This document shows positions 17,796 through 26,204 of a DNA stretch of 61,637 bases, piece by piece. This DNA comes from Allobosea sp. Leaf344. Its GTDB lineage: Bacteria > Pseudomonadota > Alphaproteobacteria > Rhizobiales > Beijerinckiaceae. The translations under genes and the position numbers were made by a program. The stretch's first letter is position 1, and every line of letters starts with the position of its first letter. The stretch covers positions 1 to 61,637 of the forward strand of contig NZ_LMRT01000008.1 of NCBI RefSeq assembly GCF_001426225.1. Direction: 5' to 3'. The notes under the pieces are model-generated. The model ran no database searches. It was not told the origin of the DNA and saw nothing but the letters and a program-made list of their open reading frames with translations.

Positions 17796-18851
17796 ATGGA
17801 CTACCGCCGTCTCGGCCGAACCGATCTCCAGGTCTCGGTGATCTGCCTGGGCACCATGACCTGGGGCCAGCAGAACACGGAGGCCGAAGGCCATGAGCAG
17901 ATGGATTACGCGCTGGACCAGGGCGTCAATTTCTTCGACACCGCCGAGCTCTACTCCATCCCGCCCAAGCCCGAGACGCAAGGCTCGACCGAGCGCATCA
18001 TCGGCAGCTGGTTCAAGGCGCGCGGCAACCGCGACAAGGTGATCCTGGCCTCGAAGATCGTCGGCCGCTCGGGCAATGACTGGTTCCGGGACGACAAGGG
18101 CCCGACCCGCGTGACCCGCCGGCAGATCGCCAAAGCCGTCGACAAGAGCCTGAAGCGGCTGCAGACCGATTACATCGACCTCTACCAGATCCATTTCCCG
18201 GAACGGCCGATGCCCTGGGGCTCCAATCCGACGCGCTTCAGCAAGGCGGCGTTCGAGCGGCCCGATGACGAGACCTCGATCGCCGAACAGCTCGACGGCT
18301 TCGCCGAGATGGTCAAGGCGGGCAAGATCCGCCATCTCGGCCTGTCCAACGAAAGCGCCTGGGGCACGATGAGCTTCGTGCGGCAGTCGGAGGTCGGCGG
18401 CGGGCCGCGCGTCCAGTCGATCCAGAACGCCTATAATCTCCTGAACCGGACCTTCGAGACGGCGCTGGCGGAGATCGCGCTGCGCGAGGATGTCGGGCTG
18501 CTCGCCTATTCGCCGTTGGCGCAGGGCTATCTCACCGGGAAATATCTCGACGGCGCCAGGCCCGCCGGGGCCCGCTCGACCCTGTTCAACCGCGGCCAGC
18601 GCTATGAGACGGCGGGTGCGGAGGATGCGATCCGCAGCTATATCGCGCTGGCGAAAGAGGCGGGTCTCGATCCCGCGCAGATGGCGCTGGCCTTCGTGAA
18701 TGCGCGGCCCTTCGTCACCGCCAACATCATCGGCGCGACCTCCATGGCCCAGCTGAAGACCGATATCGCCGCGGCGCAGGTGACGCTGCCGGCCGATCTC
18801 GAGGCGAAGATCGACGCGATTCACCAGCGCGTCGGCAATCCCTGCCCCTGA
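17796..18851 (+). CDS. Aldo/keto reductase (Tas-like)
   Basis: NADP(H)-dependent TIM-barrel oxidoreductase, 351 aa, cytosolic. The amino terminus MDYRRLGRTDLQVSVICLGTMTWGQQNTEAEGHEQMDYALDQGVNFFDTAELY contains the catalytic Asp and Tyr; the Lys lies in DKVILASKI and the His in DLYQIHFP. The phosphate-binding end of the cofactor site is the ANIIGATSMAQLKTDI segment. Overall similarity is to E. coli Tas. The physiological substrate is unknown. It is 64 bases downstream of the esterase on the same strand. Confidence 0.93.
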   Translation: MDYRRLGRTDLQVSVICLGTMTWGQQNTEAEGHEQMDYALDQGVNFFDTAELYSIPPKPETQGSTERIIGSWFKARGNRDKVILASKIVGRSGNDWFRDDKGPTRVTRRQIAKAVDKSLKRLQTDYIDLYQIHFPERPMPWGSNPTRFSKAAFERPDDETSIAEQLDGFAEMVKAGKIRHLGLSNESAWGTMSFVRQSEVGGGPRVQSIQNAYNLLNRTFETALAEIALREDVGLLAYSPLAQGYLTGKYLDGARPAGARSTLFNRGQRYETAGAEDAIRSYIALAKEAGLDPAQMALAFVNARPFVTANIIGATSMAQLKTDIAAAQVTLPADLEAKIDAIHQRVGNPCP

Positions 18852-18975
18852 GGGCGAGACGAGGCTGGGCCGATTCGCTGCAAGCGGGACGCCGGTTAGG
18901 CGGGAGCGCAGCCCTGGGGCGTTTCGCCGCGCCCCGCTTTCCGGGATCGGGCGGGTGCGAGGCTGCGGCCCCGGC

Positions 18976-19545
18976 TCACTTGCAGGCGTCTTCGGCGCGC
19001 TTGACCACCTGGGTCAGCCCGGCCAGCGAATATTTGTCGCTGGTGGTGTTGCCGCGCTTGGAGGTGCCCTTGATCTCGAGGGCCGAGCCCTTGCGCATCG
19101 CGTCGAGCATGCGCGGCTCCTCGGCCGGGTTCTTCAGCCACATGTTCTGGCCCTTGGCGACCAGCGCGAATTGCTCGGAGCCGATCACCGCCTGATGCTC
19201 GACATTCTCCTTGAGGTCGAAATTCATCACGAAGCTGATCTCGTTGCGGACGCCTTCGGCCGGGCGGCTGGAAATGAATAGCAACCCCTCGACATCCTTG
19301 AGATTGGCCGGCAGGCGGCTCTCGGCCTTGGACAGCGCGTAACAGACCTTGGAGCGGCCCTGCTGCGACGAGAAGGCCTGCCATTTCCCGGCCGTTTCCA
19401 GCAGCAGCGCCTGGGCCTGCCCGGTCGCGGCGCGCTGCGCCTGGGCGGGAGCGGTCGCGATGCAGGCCAGGCCGATCACGGCCAGGGACGCTGCAGCGAC
19501 GGAGGAGGAGGCCCTGGGGCCGCGACGTCGATCGGTGTGAGTCAT
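18976..19545 (-). CDS. Invasion-associated locus B (IalB)-like exported protein
   Basis: A 189-residue protein with a signal peptide (about residues 12-37, ending TAPAQAQ) followed by an IalB-like domain: GKWQAFSSQQGRSKVCYALSKAESRLP...GLLFISSRPAEGVRNEISFVMNFDLKENVEHQAVIGSEQFALVAKGQNMWLKNPAEEPRMLDAMRKGSALEIKGTSKRGNTTSDKYSLAGL. The family is common in Hyphomicrobiales, mostly outside pathogens; the function is not established. Two other in-frame ATGs lie a few codons upstream; I chose the one giving the most ordinary signal peptide. Confidence 0.85.
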   Translation of the reverse strand: MTHTDRRRGPRASSSVAAASLAVIGLACIATAPAQAQRAATGQAQALLLETAGKWQAFSSQQGRSKVCYALSKAESRLPANLKDVEGLLFISSRPAEGVRNEISFVMNFDLKENVEHQAVIGSEQFALVAKGQNMWLKNPAEEPRMLDAMRKGSALEIKGTSKRGNTTSDKYSLAGLTQVVKRAEDACK

Positions 19546-19901
19546 GCCTGCATCAATCATTAAAATTCTTAACATCGTCTTCCCGGGGGGATGGTCGATG
19601 GCCGCAGAGACGCTTCGGCGGGCGCCGCGACCTGCTGGAGGCGCGCAAAGGATGTCACGATCCTGGCGGAAATGCGAGCGCGCAGCCGGTTCCGTTCGGC
19701 CTCCGGGCATGGCACAGTCGCGGCGGACGACCATGCGACGCGGGTCACTCTGGATCGGATATGCGAATCATGGTCGATACGCGAGAACCTCGGATCACTT
19801 CCGTGACGCGGGACGGGAGAGATCGCCGATGACGGAGCCTTGCCGATTAGCCTGCCTCGACGCGCCGGGCTCGCCGTGATGCACTTCGCGAGCTCGCTCA
19901 C
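19546..19901. other. 356-base gap between the IalB-like gene and the ECF sigma gene
   Basis: Divergent promoter region. A short AT-rich patch at about 19551-19575, containing two TTAA elements five bases apart, is the best candidate for the IalB-like gene promoter. The rest is G+C-rich with no credible small gene or RNA. Confidence 0.5.
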
Positions 19902-20468
19902 GTGACCACTCCGGCCGAATTCGCAGCGCTGGTGGACGCCGTCGCGACGCGACGCGATCGCGAGGCCTTCGCCGTGCTGTTCGATCATTTCGGGCCGCGG
20001 CTGAACGGGTTTCTGCTGCGGCAGGGCTGCGATTCCGCGCTGGCCGAGGAGATCGTGCAGGACACGCTGACCACGCTGTGGCGCAAGGCCGATCTGTTCG
20101 ACCCGGCCAAATCCTCGCTGTCGACCTGGCTCTACCGCATCGCCCGCAACCGCAGGATCGATCTGGCGCGGCGCGATCGCTCGGACAGGATCGATCCGGA
20201 AGATCCGATCCTGCACCCGGCGCCGCAGGCCGAGCCGGACCGGCTTATGGACGCCCAGCAGCGCGAGGAGGCGCTGCGCCTGGCGCTGGGATCGCTGCCG
20301 GAGGAGCAATTATCGCTGGTCAGGCTCGCCTTCTTCGAAGGGTTGTCGCATGCCGAGGTGGCGGAGCGGACCGGCCTGCCGCTGGGCACGGTGAAGTCGC
20401 GGATCCGGCTCGCCTTCTCGCGGCTGCGGCGGGCGCTGGAAGCGGAAGGCGTGGTGGAGGCGGGGTAG
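19902..20468 (+). CDS. ECF-type RNA polymerase sigma factor
   Basis: A 188-residue sigma-70-family factor with regions 2 and 4 only. Region 2 spans about 24-95 (AFAVLFDHFGPRLNGFLLRQGCDSALAEEIVQDTLTTLWRKADLFDPAKSSLSTWLYRIARNRRIDLAR), then a linker, then region 4 (ALGSLPEEQLSLVRLAFFEGLSHAEVAERTGLPLGTVKSRIRLAFSRLRRAL), resembling SigK-like ECF factors. The only usable start in frame is GTG. Neither neighbour looks like an anti-sigma factor, since the next gene, six bases on, is an oxidoreductase; the controlling signal is unknown. Confidence 0.93.
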   Translation: MTTPAEFAALVDAVATRRDREAFAVLFDHFGPRLNGFLLRQGCDSALAEEIVQDTLTTLWRKADLFDPAKSSLSTWLYRIARNRRIDLARRDRSDRIDPEDPILHPAPQAEPDRLMDAQQREEALRLALGSLPEEQLSLVRLAFFEGLSHAEVAERTGLPLGTVKSRIRLAFSRLRRALEAEGVVEAG

Positions 20469-20473
20469 ACGAG

Positions 20474-21448
20474 ATGAAGGCGCTGCTATGCGAGGCGCTG
20501 GGGCCGCCGGAGACCCTGGTGATCCGCGACCTGCCGGAGGACCGGCCGGGACCGGGGCAGATCGCGATCGCGGTCAAGGCGGCGGCGCTCAATTTCTTCG
20601 ATACGCTGATCATCCAGGGCCGCTACCAGACCAAGCCGGCGCTGCCCTTCTCGCCCTCGGCCGAATGCGCCGGGACGATCGTCGCGCTGGGCCCGGGCGT
20701 CAGCGGCTGGCGCATCGGCGAGCGCGTCGCGGCCTGGCTCGGCCATGGCGCCGCCAGGGAACGGGTGATCGTCGATGCGGACTCCGCGGTCCGAATCCCC
20801 GAGCGTCTGGACGATGCGCAGGCGGCGGGGCTGTTCGTCACCTATGGCACCGCGATGCACGGGCTGATCCAGCGCGGCGCGCTCGCGACGGGCGAGACCC
20901 TGGCCGTCCTCGGCGCGGCGGGCGGCGCCGGGCTGGCGGCGGTCGAGATCGGGGCGCTGCTCGGTGCCCGCGTCATCGCCTGCGCCTCCTCGCCGGAGAA
21001 GCTCGCTCTCGCCCGCGAGCACGGCGCGCAGGAGGGGCTTGATTACCAGGCGGAGGATATTCGCGCCGGGCTGCGCCGGCTGAGCGAGGGCCGTGGCATC
21101 GACGTGCTCTATGACACGGTCGGCGGCGAGATGGCGGAGCCGGCATTGCGGTCGATGGCGTGGGAGGGCCGCTATCTCGTGGTCGGCTTCGCCGGCGGCG
21201 AGATCCCGAAAATCCCGCTGAACCTGCTGCTGCTCAAGGGCTGCGACCTGCGCGGCGTGTTCTGGGGCGAGTTCGTGCGCCGCGACCCGGCGGCGCATCG
21301 CGCCAATATGGAGCGGCTGCTGGGCTGGGCGGCCGAGGGGCGGATCCGCGCCCATGTCCATGCGGCGCTGCCGGTGGAGCGCTGGGTGGAAGCCTATGCG
21401 CTGATCGGCGACCGCAAGGCGCGTGGCAAGATCGTCCTGACCTTCTGA
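20474..21448 (+). CDS. NADPH:quinone oxidoreductase-like MDR protein
   Basis: Medium-chain dehydrogenase/reductase without zinc ligands, 324 aa, quinone oxidoreductase class. GroES-like amino-terminal part (about 1-125, AALNFFDTLIIQGRYQTKPALPFSPSAECAGTIVALG), then a Rossmann domain with the nucleotide-binding turn LAVLGAAGGAGLAAVEI near 145-160 and the VLYDTVGGEMAEPALRSM segment. It follows the ECF sigma gene by 5 bases and is probably cotranscribed with it. Confidence 0.92.
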   Translation: MKALLCEALGPPETLVIRDLPEDRPGPGQIAIAVKAAALNFFDTLIIQGRYQTKPALPFSPSAECAGTIVALGPGVSGWRIGERVAAWLGHGAARERVIVDADSAVRIPERLDDAQAAGLFVTYGTAMHGLIQRGALATGETLAVLGAAGGAGLAAVEIGALLGARVIACASSPEKLALAREHGAQEGLDYQAEDIRAGLRRLSEGRGIDVLYDTVGGEMAEPALRSMAWEGRYLVVGFAGGEIPKIPLNLLLLKGCDLRGVFWGEFVRRDPAAHRANMERLLGWAAEGRIRAHVHAALPVERWVEAYALIGDRKARGKIVLTF

Positions 21449-21481
21449 GACCGGCCCGCCGCTCCGCCCGAAGACCGGCCG

Positions 21482-21856
21482 TCAGAGCGCGTCCATGGTG
21501 CGCCGCGCCTCCTCCCGATGCTCCGGCTTGATCGCCGTGGCGACCGCGGTCAGCGCCGCCGCGATCACGGCCGCGTCGTCGGTGAAGCCGAGCAGCGGCA
21601 GGATGTCGGGCAGCGCGTCGAGCGGCAGCACGAAATAGCCGAGCGCCGCCAGCAGCGTCATGCGGACGCGGCGCGGCGTCGCCGGATCACGGGTGCAGTA
21701 CCAGGCGGCCAGAAGATCCTCGGTGAAGGGTATGCGCTTCGCGACACGCTTCAGCCGGGCGAGAAAGGTCTCGCCGAAGCGCTTCTCGTCGCGCAGGCTC
21801 TTGCGGATGGCGGCCATTTCCTCCGGCGTGAAGCGGGAGCTGAAACCCTCGCCCAT
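21482..21856 (-). CDS. YkvA family protein (DUF1232)
   Basis: A 124-residue protein with the YkvA core (RVRMTLLAALGYFVLPLDALPDILPLLGFTDDAAVIAAALTAV), which includes a hydrophobic hairpin and the family signature YFVLPLDALPD. The start MGEGFSSRFTPEEMAAIRKS has a purine-rich GGGGAGACG stretch at ribosome-binding distance, so it is preferred over in-frame upstream ATGs. The function is unknown; a small membrane-associated protein is likely. Confidence 0.88.
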   Translation of the reverse strand: MGEGFSSRFTPEEMAAIRKSLRDEKRFGETFLARLKRVAKRIPFTEDLLAAWYCTRDPATPRRVRMTLLAALGYFVLPLDALPDILPLLGFTDDAAVIAAALTAVATAIKPEHREEARRTMDAL

Positions 21857-22007
21857 ATCGTCGTCTCCCCTGGTCGATGCGGCGGGCATATGGTCGAGCA
21901 GGGCCCTCGCCACAAGAGGCTTCCTGCACATCGGCCTTGACGCCTTGCGGCTTGAAATGCCCCTGCGTCGGCTTAAACCAGCGGCAGTCAATCAAGGACA
22001 CAGCCTC

Positions 22008-22793
22008 ATGAAGCTCGATTCCTCGCTCTCCGCTATCGTCACCGGCGGCGCTTCCGGCCTGGGCGAAGGCACGGCGCGCATGCTCGCCGCCCAGGGCGTC
22101 AAGGTCGCGCTGCTCGATATGAACGCCGAACGCGGCGAAAAGATCGCAGCCGAGATCGGTGGCGTGTTCTGTTCCTGTGACGTCACCGACGAGGCGGCGG
22201 TGGATGCGGCGCTCGACAAGGCGCGGGCCGCCCAGGGGGTGGCGCGCATCCTGGTGAATTGCGCCGGGGTCGCGCCGGGCCGGCGGATCGTGTCGAAGAA
22301 GCGCGACACCGGCGAGCTGATCGCCCATGACACCGCGCTGTTCGAGAAGACGCTGGCGATCAATCTGGTCGGCACCTTCCGGCTGATCGCGAAATCGGCG
22401 GCGGCGCTCGCGGCGCTGGAGCCGATCACCGCGGACGGCTCGCGCGGGGTGTTCGTCTGCACCGCCTCGGTGGCCGCCGAGGACGGGCAGATCGGCCAGG
22501 CCGCCTATGCCGCCTCCAAGGGCGGCGTCGCGGCGATGACCCTGCCGATCGCCCGGGATCTCGCGCAGATCGGCATCAGGGTGGTGACGATCATGCCCGG
22601 CCTGTTCGAGACGCCGATGTTCGCAGGCCTGCCGGACGAGGCGCGCGCCTCGCTCGCGGCCTCGATCCCGCATCCCTCGCGGCTCGGCCGGGCCGGGGAA
22701 TATGCGGCGCTGGTCAGGAGCATCATCGAGAACGACATGCTCAACGGCACCTCGATCCGGCTCGACGGCGCGATCAGGCTGGCGCCGCGCTAG
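22008..22793 (+). CDS. SDR-family oxidoreductase (3-hydroxyacyl-CoA dehydrogenase-like)
   Basis: Short-chain dehydrogenase, 261 aa. Cofactor motif VTGGASGLGEGTARML (about 11-26) with Asp (ALLDMNAERG) favouring NAD+, NCAGV near 85, and the catalytic Ser (VCTASVAAEDGQIGQAAYAASKGG), Tyr and Lys. The fold details, including the RRIVSKK insert and IRVVTIMPGLFETPMFAGLPDEARASLAASIPHPSRLGR, recall the type II 3-hydroxyacyl-CoA/2-methyl-3-hydroxybutyryl-CoA dehydrogenases (HSD17B10 class), used in branched-chain amino acid and fatty acid breakdown. Substrate assignment is inference. Confidence 0.9.
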   Translation: MKLDSSLSAIVTGGASGLGEGTARMLAAQGVKVALLDMNAERGEKIAAEIGGVFCSCDVTDEAAVDAALDKARAAQGVARILVNCAGVAPGRRIVSKKRDTGELIAHDTALFEKTLAINLVGTFRLIAKSAAALAALEPITADGSRGVFVCTASVAAEDGQIGQAAYAASKGGVAAMTLPIARDLAQIGIRVVTIMPGLFETPMFAGLPDEARASLAASIPHPSRLGRAGEYAALVRSIIENDMLNGTSIRLDGAIRLAPR

Positions 22794-22804
22794 GCCGCGG
22801 CCGC

Positions 22805-23431
22805 TCATTCGGCCGATGCGGGCGCCTTGATCTCGTGCTTCAGGATCAGCGGCGTCTGCGCCAAAGCGAAGGCCATGGTCAGGGGCATCACGCCCCAGAC
22901 CTTGAAGGCCACCCAGAAATCCTGGGTCTGCGTCCGCCAGACGATCTCGTTCAGCGCCGCCAGCACGAAGAAGAACAGGCCCCAGCGGAAGGTCAGCTTG
23001 CGCCAGCCCTCCTCGTCGAGCTGCAGCACCGTTTCCAGCACCAGCTCCAGCAGGGAGCGCCCGAACAGAAGCCCGCCCAGCAGGATGCAGCCGAACAGCG
23101 CGTTGACGATGGTCGGCTTCACCTTGATGAAGAAGGCGTCGTCCAGCGCGATGGTCAGCCCGCCGAACACCGTGACCACCACCGCATTGACGATGGCCAT
23201 GCGCGGGAGATGGCCCATCAGGATGCGCGACAGCGCCAGCGCGATCAGCGAGGCGACGATGAAGATGCCGGTGGCGACGAAGATGCGCCGGTCGCTGCTG
23301 ACGCCGAAGAGCCGGTCGCCATAGGAATTGGCGAAGAAGAAGATCGCCAGCGGCCCGAATTCGAGCGCCAGCTTCAGCAGCGGGTTGATCTTGCCGGCCG
23401 CCGGGGGCCGCGCCGTGGTGGTCTCGCTCAA
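22805..23431 (-). CDS. yciB: Septation protein A / YciB family membrane protein
   Basis: Inner-membrane protein, 208 aa, with about five to six hydrophobic segments. Family hallmarks are LALEFGPLAIFFFANSYGDRLFG near the amino terminus and RWGLFFFVLAALNEIVWRTQTQDFWVAFKVWGVMPLTMAFALAQTPL near the carboxy terminus. YciB (IspZ, IspA in Shigella) affects cell envelope and septation. Its ATG overlaps the ftsY stop by four bases (ATGA), so it is coupled to ftsY. Confidence 0.94.
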   Translation of the reverse strand: MSETTTARPPAAGKINPLLKLALEFGPLAIFFFANSYGDRLFGVSSDRRIFVATGIFIVASLIALALSRILMGHLPRMAIVNAVVVTVFGGLTIALDDAFFIKVKPTIVNALFGCILLGGLLFGRSLLELVLETVLQLDEEGWRKLTFRWGLFFFVLAALNEIVWRTQTQDFWVAFKVWGVMPLTMAFALAQTPLILKHEIKAPASAE

Positions 23432-24621
23432 TTCGCTTCTCCCAGCCCGGCCACCGCGCGGGCAAAGTCACGGGCCTCGAAGGGCTCGAGATCGTCGACA
23501 CTCTCGCCCACCCCGATGAAATGCACGGGCAGGCCGAATTTCGCGGCGAGCGCGACGAGGATGCCGCCGCGCGCGGTGCCGTCGAGCTTGGTCATCACCA
23601 GGCCGGTGACCCCCGCCGTCTGCTGGAAGGCCTCCACCTGGCTCAGCGCATTCTGCCCGACGGTGGCGTCGAGCACGAGCAGGGCGGCGTGCGGCGCGTC
23701 CGGATCCATCTTGCGGATCACCCGCACCACCTTGGCGAGCTCGTCCATCAGGCCGGTCTTGTTCTGCAGCCGTCCGGCGGTGTCGATCAGCAGCACGTCG
23801 GTACCGGCCGCCTTGGCCTTCTGCAGCGCCTCGAAGGCCAGCCCCGACGCATCGGCGCCCTGCTGGCCGGAGACGACGCTCGCACCGGTGCGCTCGCCCC
23901 AGACCTTGAGCTGCTCGATCGCCGCGGCGCGGAAGGTGTCGCCGGCCGCCAGCATCACCGTCTTCCCCTCCGCCCTGAACTTGGCGGAGAGCTTGCCGAT
24001 CGTCGTGGTCTTGCCCGAGCCATTGACGCCGACCATCAGGATCACGAACGGCTTTTTCGTGGCGTCGATCACCAGCGGCTGCGCCACCGGAGCCAGGATG
24101 GTCTCGACCTCGCTCGCCAGGATCGCCTTCACCTCGGCGGGGTCGATCTGCTTGTCGTAGCGGCCTTCGCCCACCGCCTTGGCTATGCGCGCGGCGGTGG
24201 CGAGGCCGAGATCGGCCTGGATCAGGATATCCTCGAGATCCTCCAGCGTCGCGGAATCGAGCCTGCGCTTGCTGAAGATGTCCGAGATCCCGGTGGTCAG
24301 CGCGGAGGAGGTGCGGGAGAGCCCCTCGGTCAGCCTGCGCCACCAGCTGCGCTTCGGCTGCGGATCGGCCACCACGGGCGCAACAGGCGGAACGGGCGGA
24401 GCGGGCGGAGCGGGTTCGGGCGCGGCCGGGGCGAGCGGCAGCGGCGCGCTCTCGCCCAGCATCAGATCGGGAGAGAGCAGCGCATCGGGCTCCGGCACCG
24501 GGGGCGGCGCCTCGGCCGCCGGTGCAACGTCCGGTCCGGCCTCGGTCGGCGCCGGCGCATCGGCCTCGATGCCGAACAGCCTGGAGAAGAAGCCGCGCTT
24601 TTTCGGGTCGGTCTCGCTCAT
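23428..24621 (-). CDS. ftsY: Signal recognition particle receptor FtsY
   Basis: SRP receptor GTPase, 397 aa, which docks ribosome-SRP complexes at the membrane. A Pro/Ala/Glu-rich acidic A region (about 20-90) is followed by the N domain (RSWWRRLTEGLSRTSSALTTGISDIF) and the G domain: G1 GVNGSGKTTTIGKL (198-211), DTFRAAAIEQLK, DTAGR, TKLDGTARGG and FIGVGE. The start MSETDPKKRGFFSRLFG is chosen over an upstream in-frame ATG. It is the first gene of ftsY-yciB and is divergent from a pseudouridine synthase gene. Confidence 0.96.
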   Translation of the reverse strand: MSETDPKKRGFFSRLFGIEADAPAPTEAGPDVAPAAEAPPPVPEPDALLSPDLMLGESAPLPLAPAAPEPAPPAPPVPPVAPVVADPQPKRSWWRRLTEGLSRTSSALTTGISDIFSKRRLDSATLEDLEDILIQADLGLATAARIAKAVGEGRYDKQIDPAEVKAILASEVETILAPVAQPLVIDATKKPFVILMVGVNGSGKTTTIGKLSAKFRAEGKTVMLAAGDTFRAAAIEQLKVWGERTGASVVSGQQGADASGLAFEALQKAKAAGTDVLLIDTAGRLQNKTGLMDELAKVVRVIRKMDPDAPHAALLVLDATVGQNALSQVEAFQQTAGVTGLVMTKLDGTARGGILVALAAKFGLPVHFIGVGESVDDLEPFEARDFARAVAGLGEAN

Positions 24622-24727
24622 CACTCGTCCTGTAGCCCAGCCTCGCCCGCTTCGGCAAAGCAAGGCGGAAACCTCGGTGCCAAGGCCGCGGCTTGCGTCC
24701 GCCGGCCGCCTTGGCTAGCGCAATGCC

Positions 24728-25477
24728 ATGACAGCGCCGGATCAACCAGAGATTTCGCAGCCCTCGCCCGAGGAGACGGCCCTGCCGGTGCCGCTGCTCT
24801 ACCGCGACGCGATGATGCTGGTGATCGACAAACCGGCCGGGCTGCCGGTCCATCGCGGGCCGCAGGCCAAGCGACGGGTGATCCCGGTCCTGACCGATCA
24901 CCTGGACGCGCTGCGCTTCGGCCTGCCGCGCAAGCCGGAGGCCGCACACCGGCTCGACAAGGACACCTCGGGCTGCCTCGTGCTCGGCCGCCATCCCCGC
25001 GCCATGGCCGAGCTCAACCAGATGTTCCGCGACGGGCGCATCGACAAGACCTATTGGGCGATCTGCGAAGGCGGACCGGCCGAGGATCAGGGGCTGATCG
25101 ATCTCGCACTCGGCAAGCAATCGCCCGAGCGCGGCTGGTGGATGAAGCCCGATCCGGCGGGGCTGCCGGCGCAGACGCGCTACCGCGTGCTCGGCCGCGG
25201 GCGCGGGGCGGCGGGGCCGCTATGCTGGCTGGCGCTGGAGCCGCTGACCGGGCGCACCCATCAGCTGCGGGTGCATTGCGCCGCTTCGGGCTTTCCGATC
25301 CTCGGCGACGAGATCTATGGGTCGGCCGGTCGCGATGCGGGTCCGGGGCTGCAGCTCCATGCGAGCAGCGTCGTCGTCCCGCTCTACCGGAAGCGTCCGC
25401 CGATCCGGGTCGAGGCGCCGCCGCCGGCGCATATGGAAGCCGCGCTCTCCGCCTGCGGATGGTTACCAAAGCCTTGA
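24728..25477 (+). CDS. RluA-family pseudouridine synthase
   Basis: A 249-residue RNA pseudouridine synthase. The catalytic motif HRLDKDTSGCLVLGR contains the invariant Asp; GRTHQLRVHCAASGFPILGDEIYG is the second conserved RluA block. No S4 domain precedes the catalytic domain, as in short RluA/TruC-like members. The rRNA or tRNA target cannot be told from sequence alone. Confidence 0.93.
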   Translation: MTAPDQPEISQPSPEETALPVPLLYRDAMMLVIDKPAGLPVHRGPQAKRRVIPVLTDHLDALRFGLPRKPEAAHRLDKDTSGCLVLGRHPRAMAELNQMFRDGRIDKTYWAICEGGPAEDQGLIDLALGKQSPERGWWMKPDPAGLPAQTRYRVLGRGRGAAGPLCWLALEPLTGRTHQLRVHCAASGFPILGDEIYGSAGRDAGPGLQLHASSVVVPLYRKRPPIRVEAPPPAHMEAALSACGWLPKP

Positions 25478-25567
25478 GATGCGGGGGCGATCCGCCCCGG
25501 CGCGTCAATCAATCCTCAAGACGATGCTGCTAGATCCCGGCTCAAGCCCCTCTGGCTCAAGGCCGAC

Positions 25568-26200
25568 ATGCTCGCTCCCACACCGTCCGTGTCCGATCTC
25601 TCCAGCCTCTCGACCATCGCCGAAGCCCGCGACAGCAGCGACGCGACGATGGCGGCCCTGCTCGGCTGGGTCGAAACCTATCTGATGAGGGGCAATCCCG
25701 ATCTGGGGCGGGGCGGGGCCGTCTGCCCCTATACCCGCCAGGCTGCGCGGCTCAATGCCGTGCGCCTCGGCGTCGATCTCTCCGGGCCCGACCGGGAGGA
25801 GGCGGCCTTCGCCCGGCTGCGCGCAGGCTTCGCGGCGCTGGACGCCATCCCGGTCGCACCGGCCATGGCGCATTTCCGCACCGTGATCATCGGCTTTCCC
25901 AATTGTGCCGGCCCCGAGGGCATCGCGATGCTCCAGCGCATCCAGGCGGGGCATAAGTACCACGCGCTGAGCCGAAACCGGATGATCGGGCTGATGCATG
26001 ACGGCTCGGAAGCGCGCGGGCTGTGGAACCCGGATTTCCGGCCGTTGCGGGCGCCGCTGCCGGTGCTCGCCATCCGCCAGATGGTGGAGCATGACGCGCC
26101 CTTCGCCCTGCGCCACCCGCTGCTCCTGCTGCCCTATCTCGCCCGCTTCCGCATGGCGGGGATGAAACGACTCTACGCCCATCTGCGCCCGGCGCGCTGA
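25568..26200 (+). CDS. Hypothetical protein, DUF6875-like
   Basis: A 210-residue cytosolic protein of unknown function. The segment LLGWVETYLMRGNPDLGRGGAVCPYTRQAARLNAVRLGVDL with its CPY motif resembles what I remember as DUF6875, a family also found beside peptide and siderophore assembly genes; this assignment is tentative. Further conserved-looking stretches are FRTVIIGFPNCAGPEGIAMLQRIQAGHK and GLMHDGSEARGLWNPDFRPLRAPLPVLAIRQMVEHDAPF. It is followed after 4 bases by a GNAT/CelD-type acyltransferase gene, so the two probably act together. Confidence 0.8.
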   Translation: MLAPTPSVSDLSSLSTIAEARDSSDATMAALLGWVETYLMRGNPDLGRGGAVCPYTRQAARLNAVRLGVDLSGPDREEAAFARLRAGFAALDAIPVAPAMAHFRTVIIGFPNCAGPEGIAMLQRIQAGHKYHALSRNRMIGLMHDGSEARGLWNPDFRPLRAPLPVLAIRQMVEHDAPFALRHPLLLLPYLARFRMAGMKRLYAHLRPAR

Positions 26201-26204
26201 CCGG

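Noticed and set aside
19560..19572. TTAA-N5-TTAA upstream of the IalB-like gene as a CtrA site
   Set aside because: The spacing is five, not seven, and the surrounding patch is simply AT-rich.
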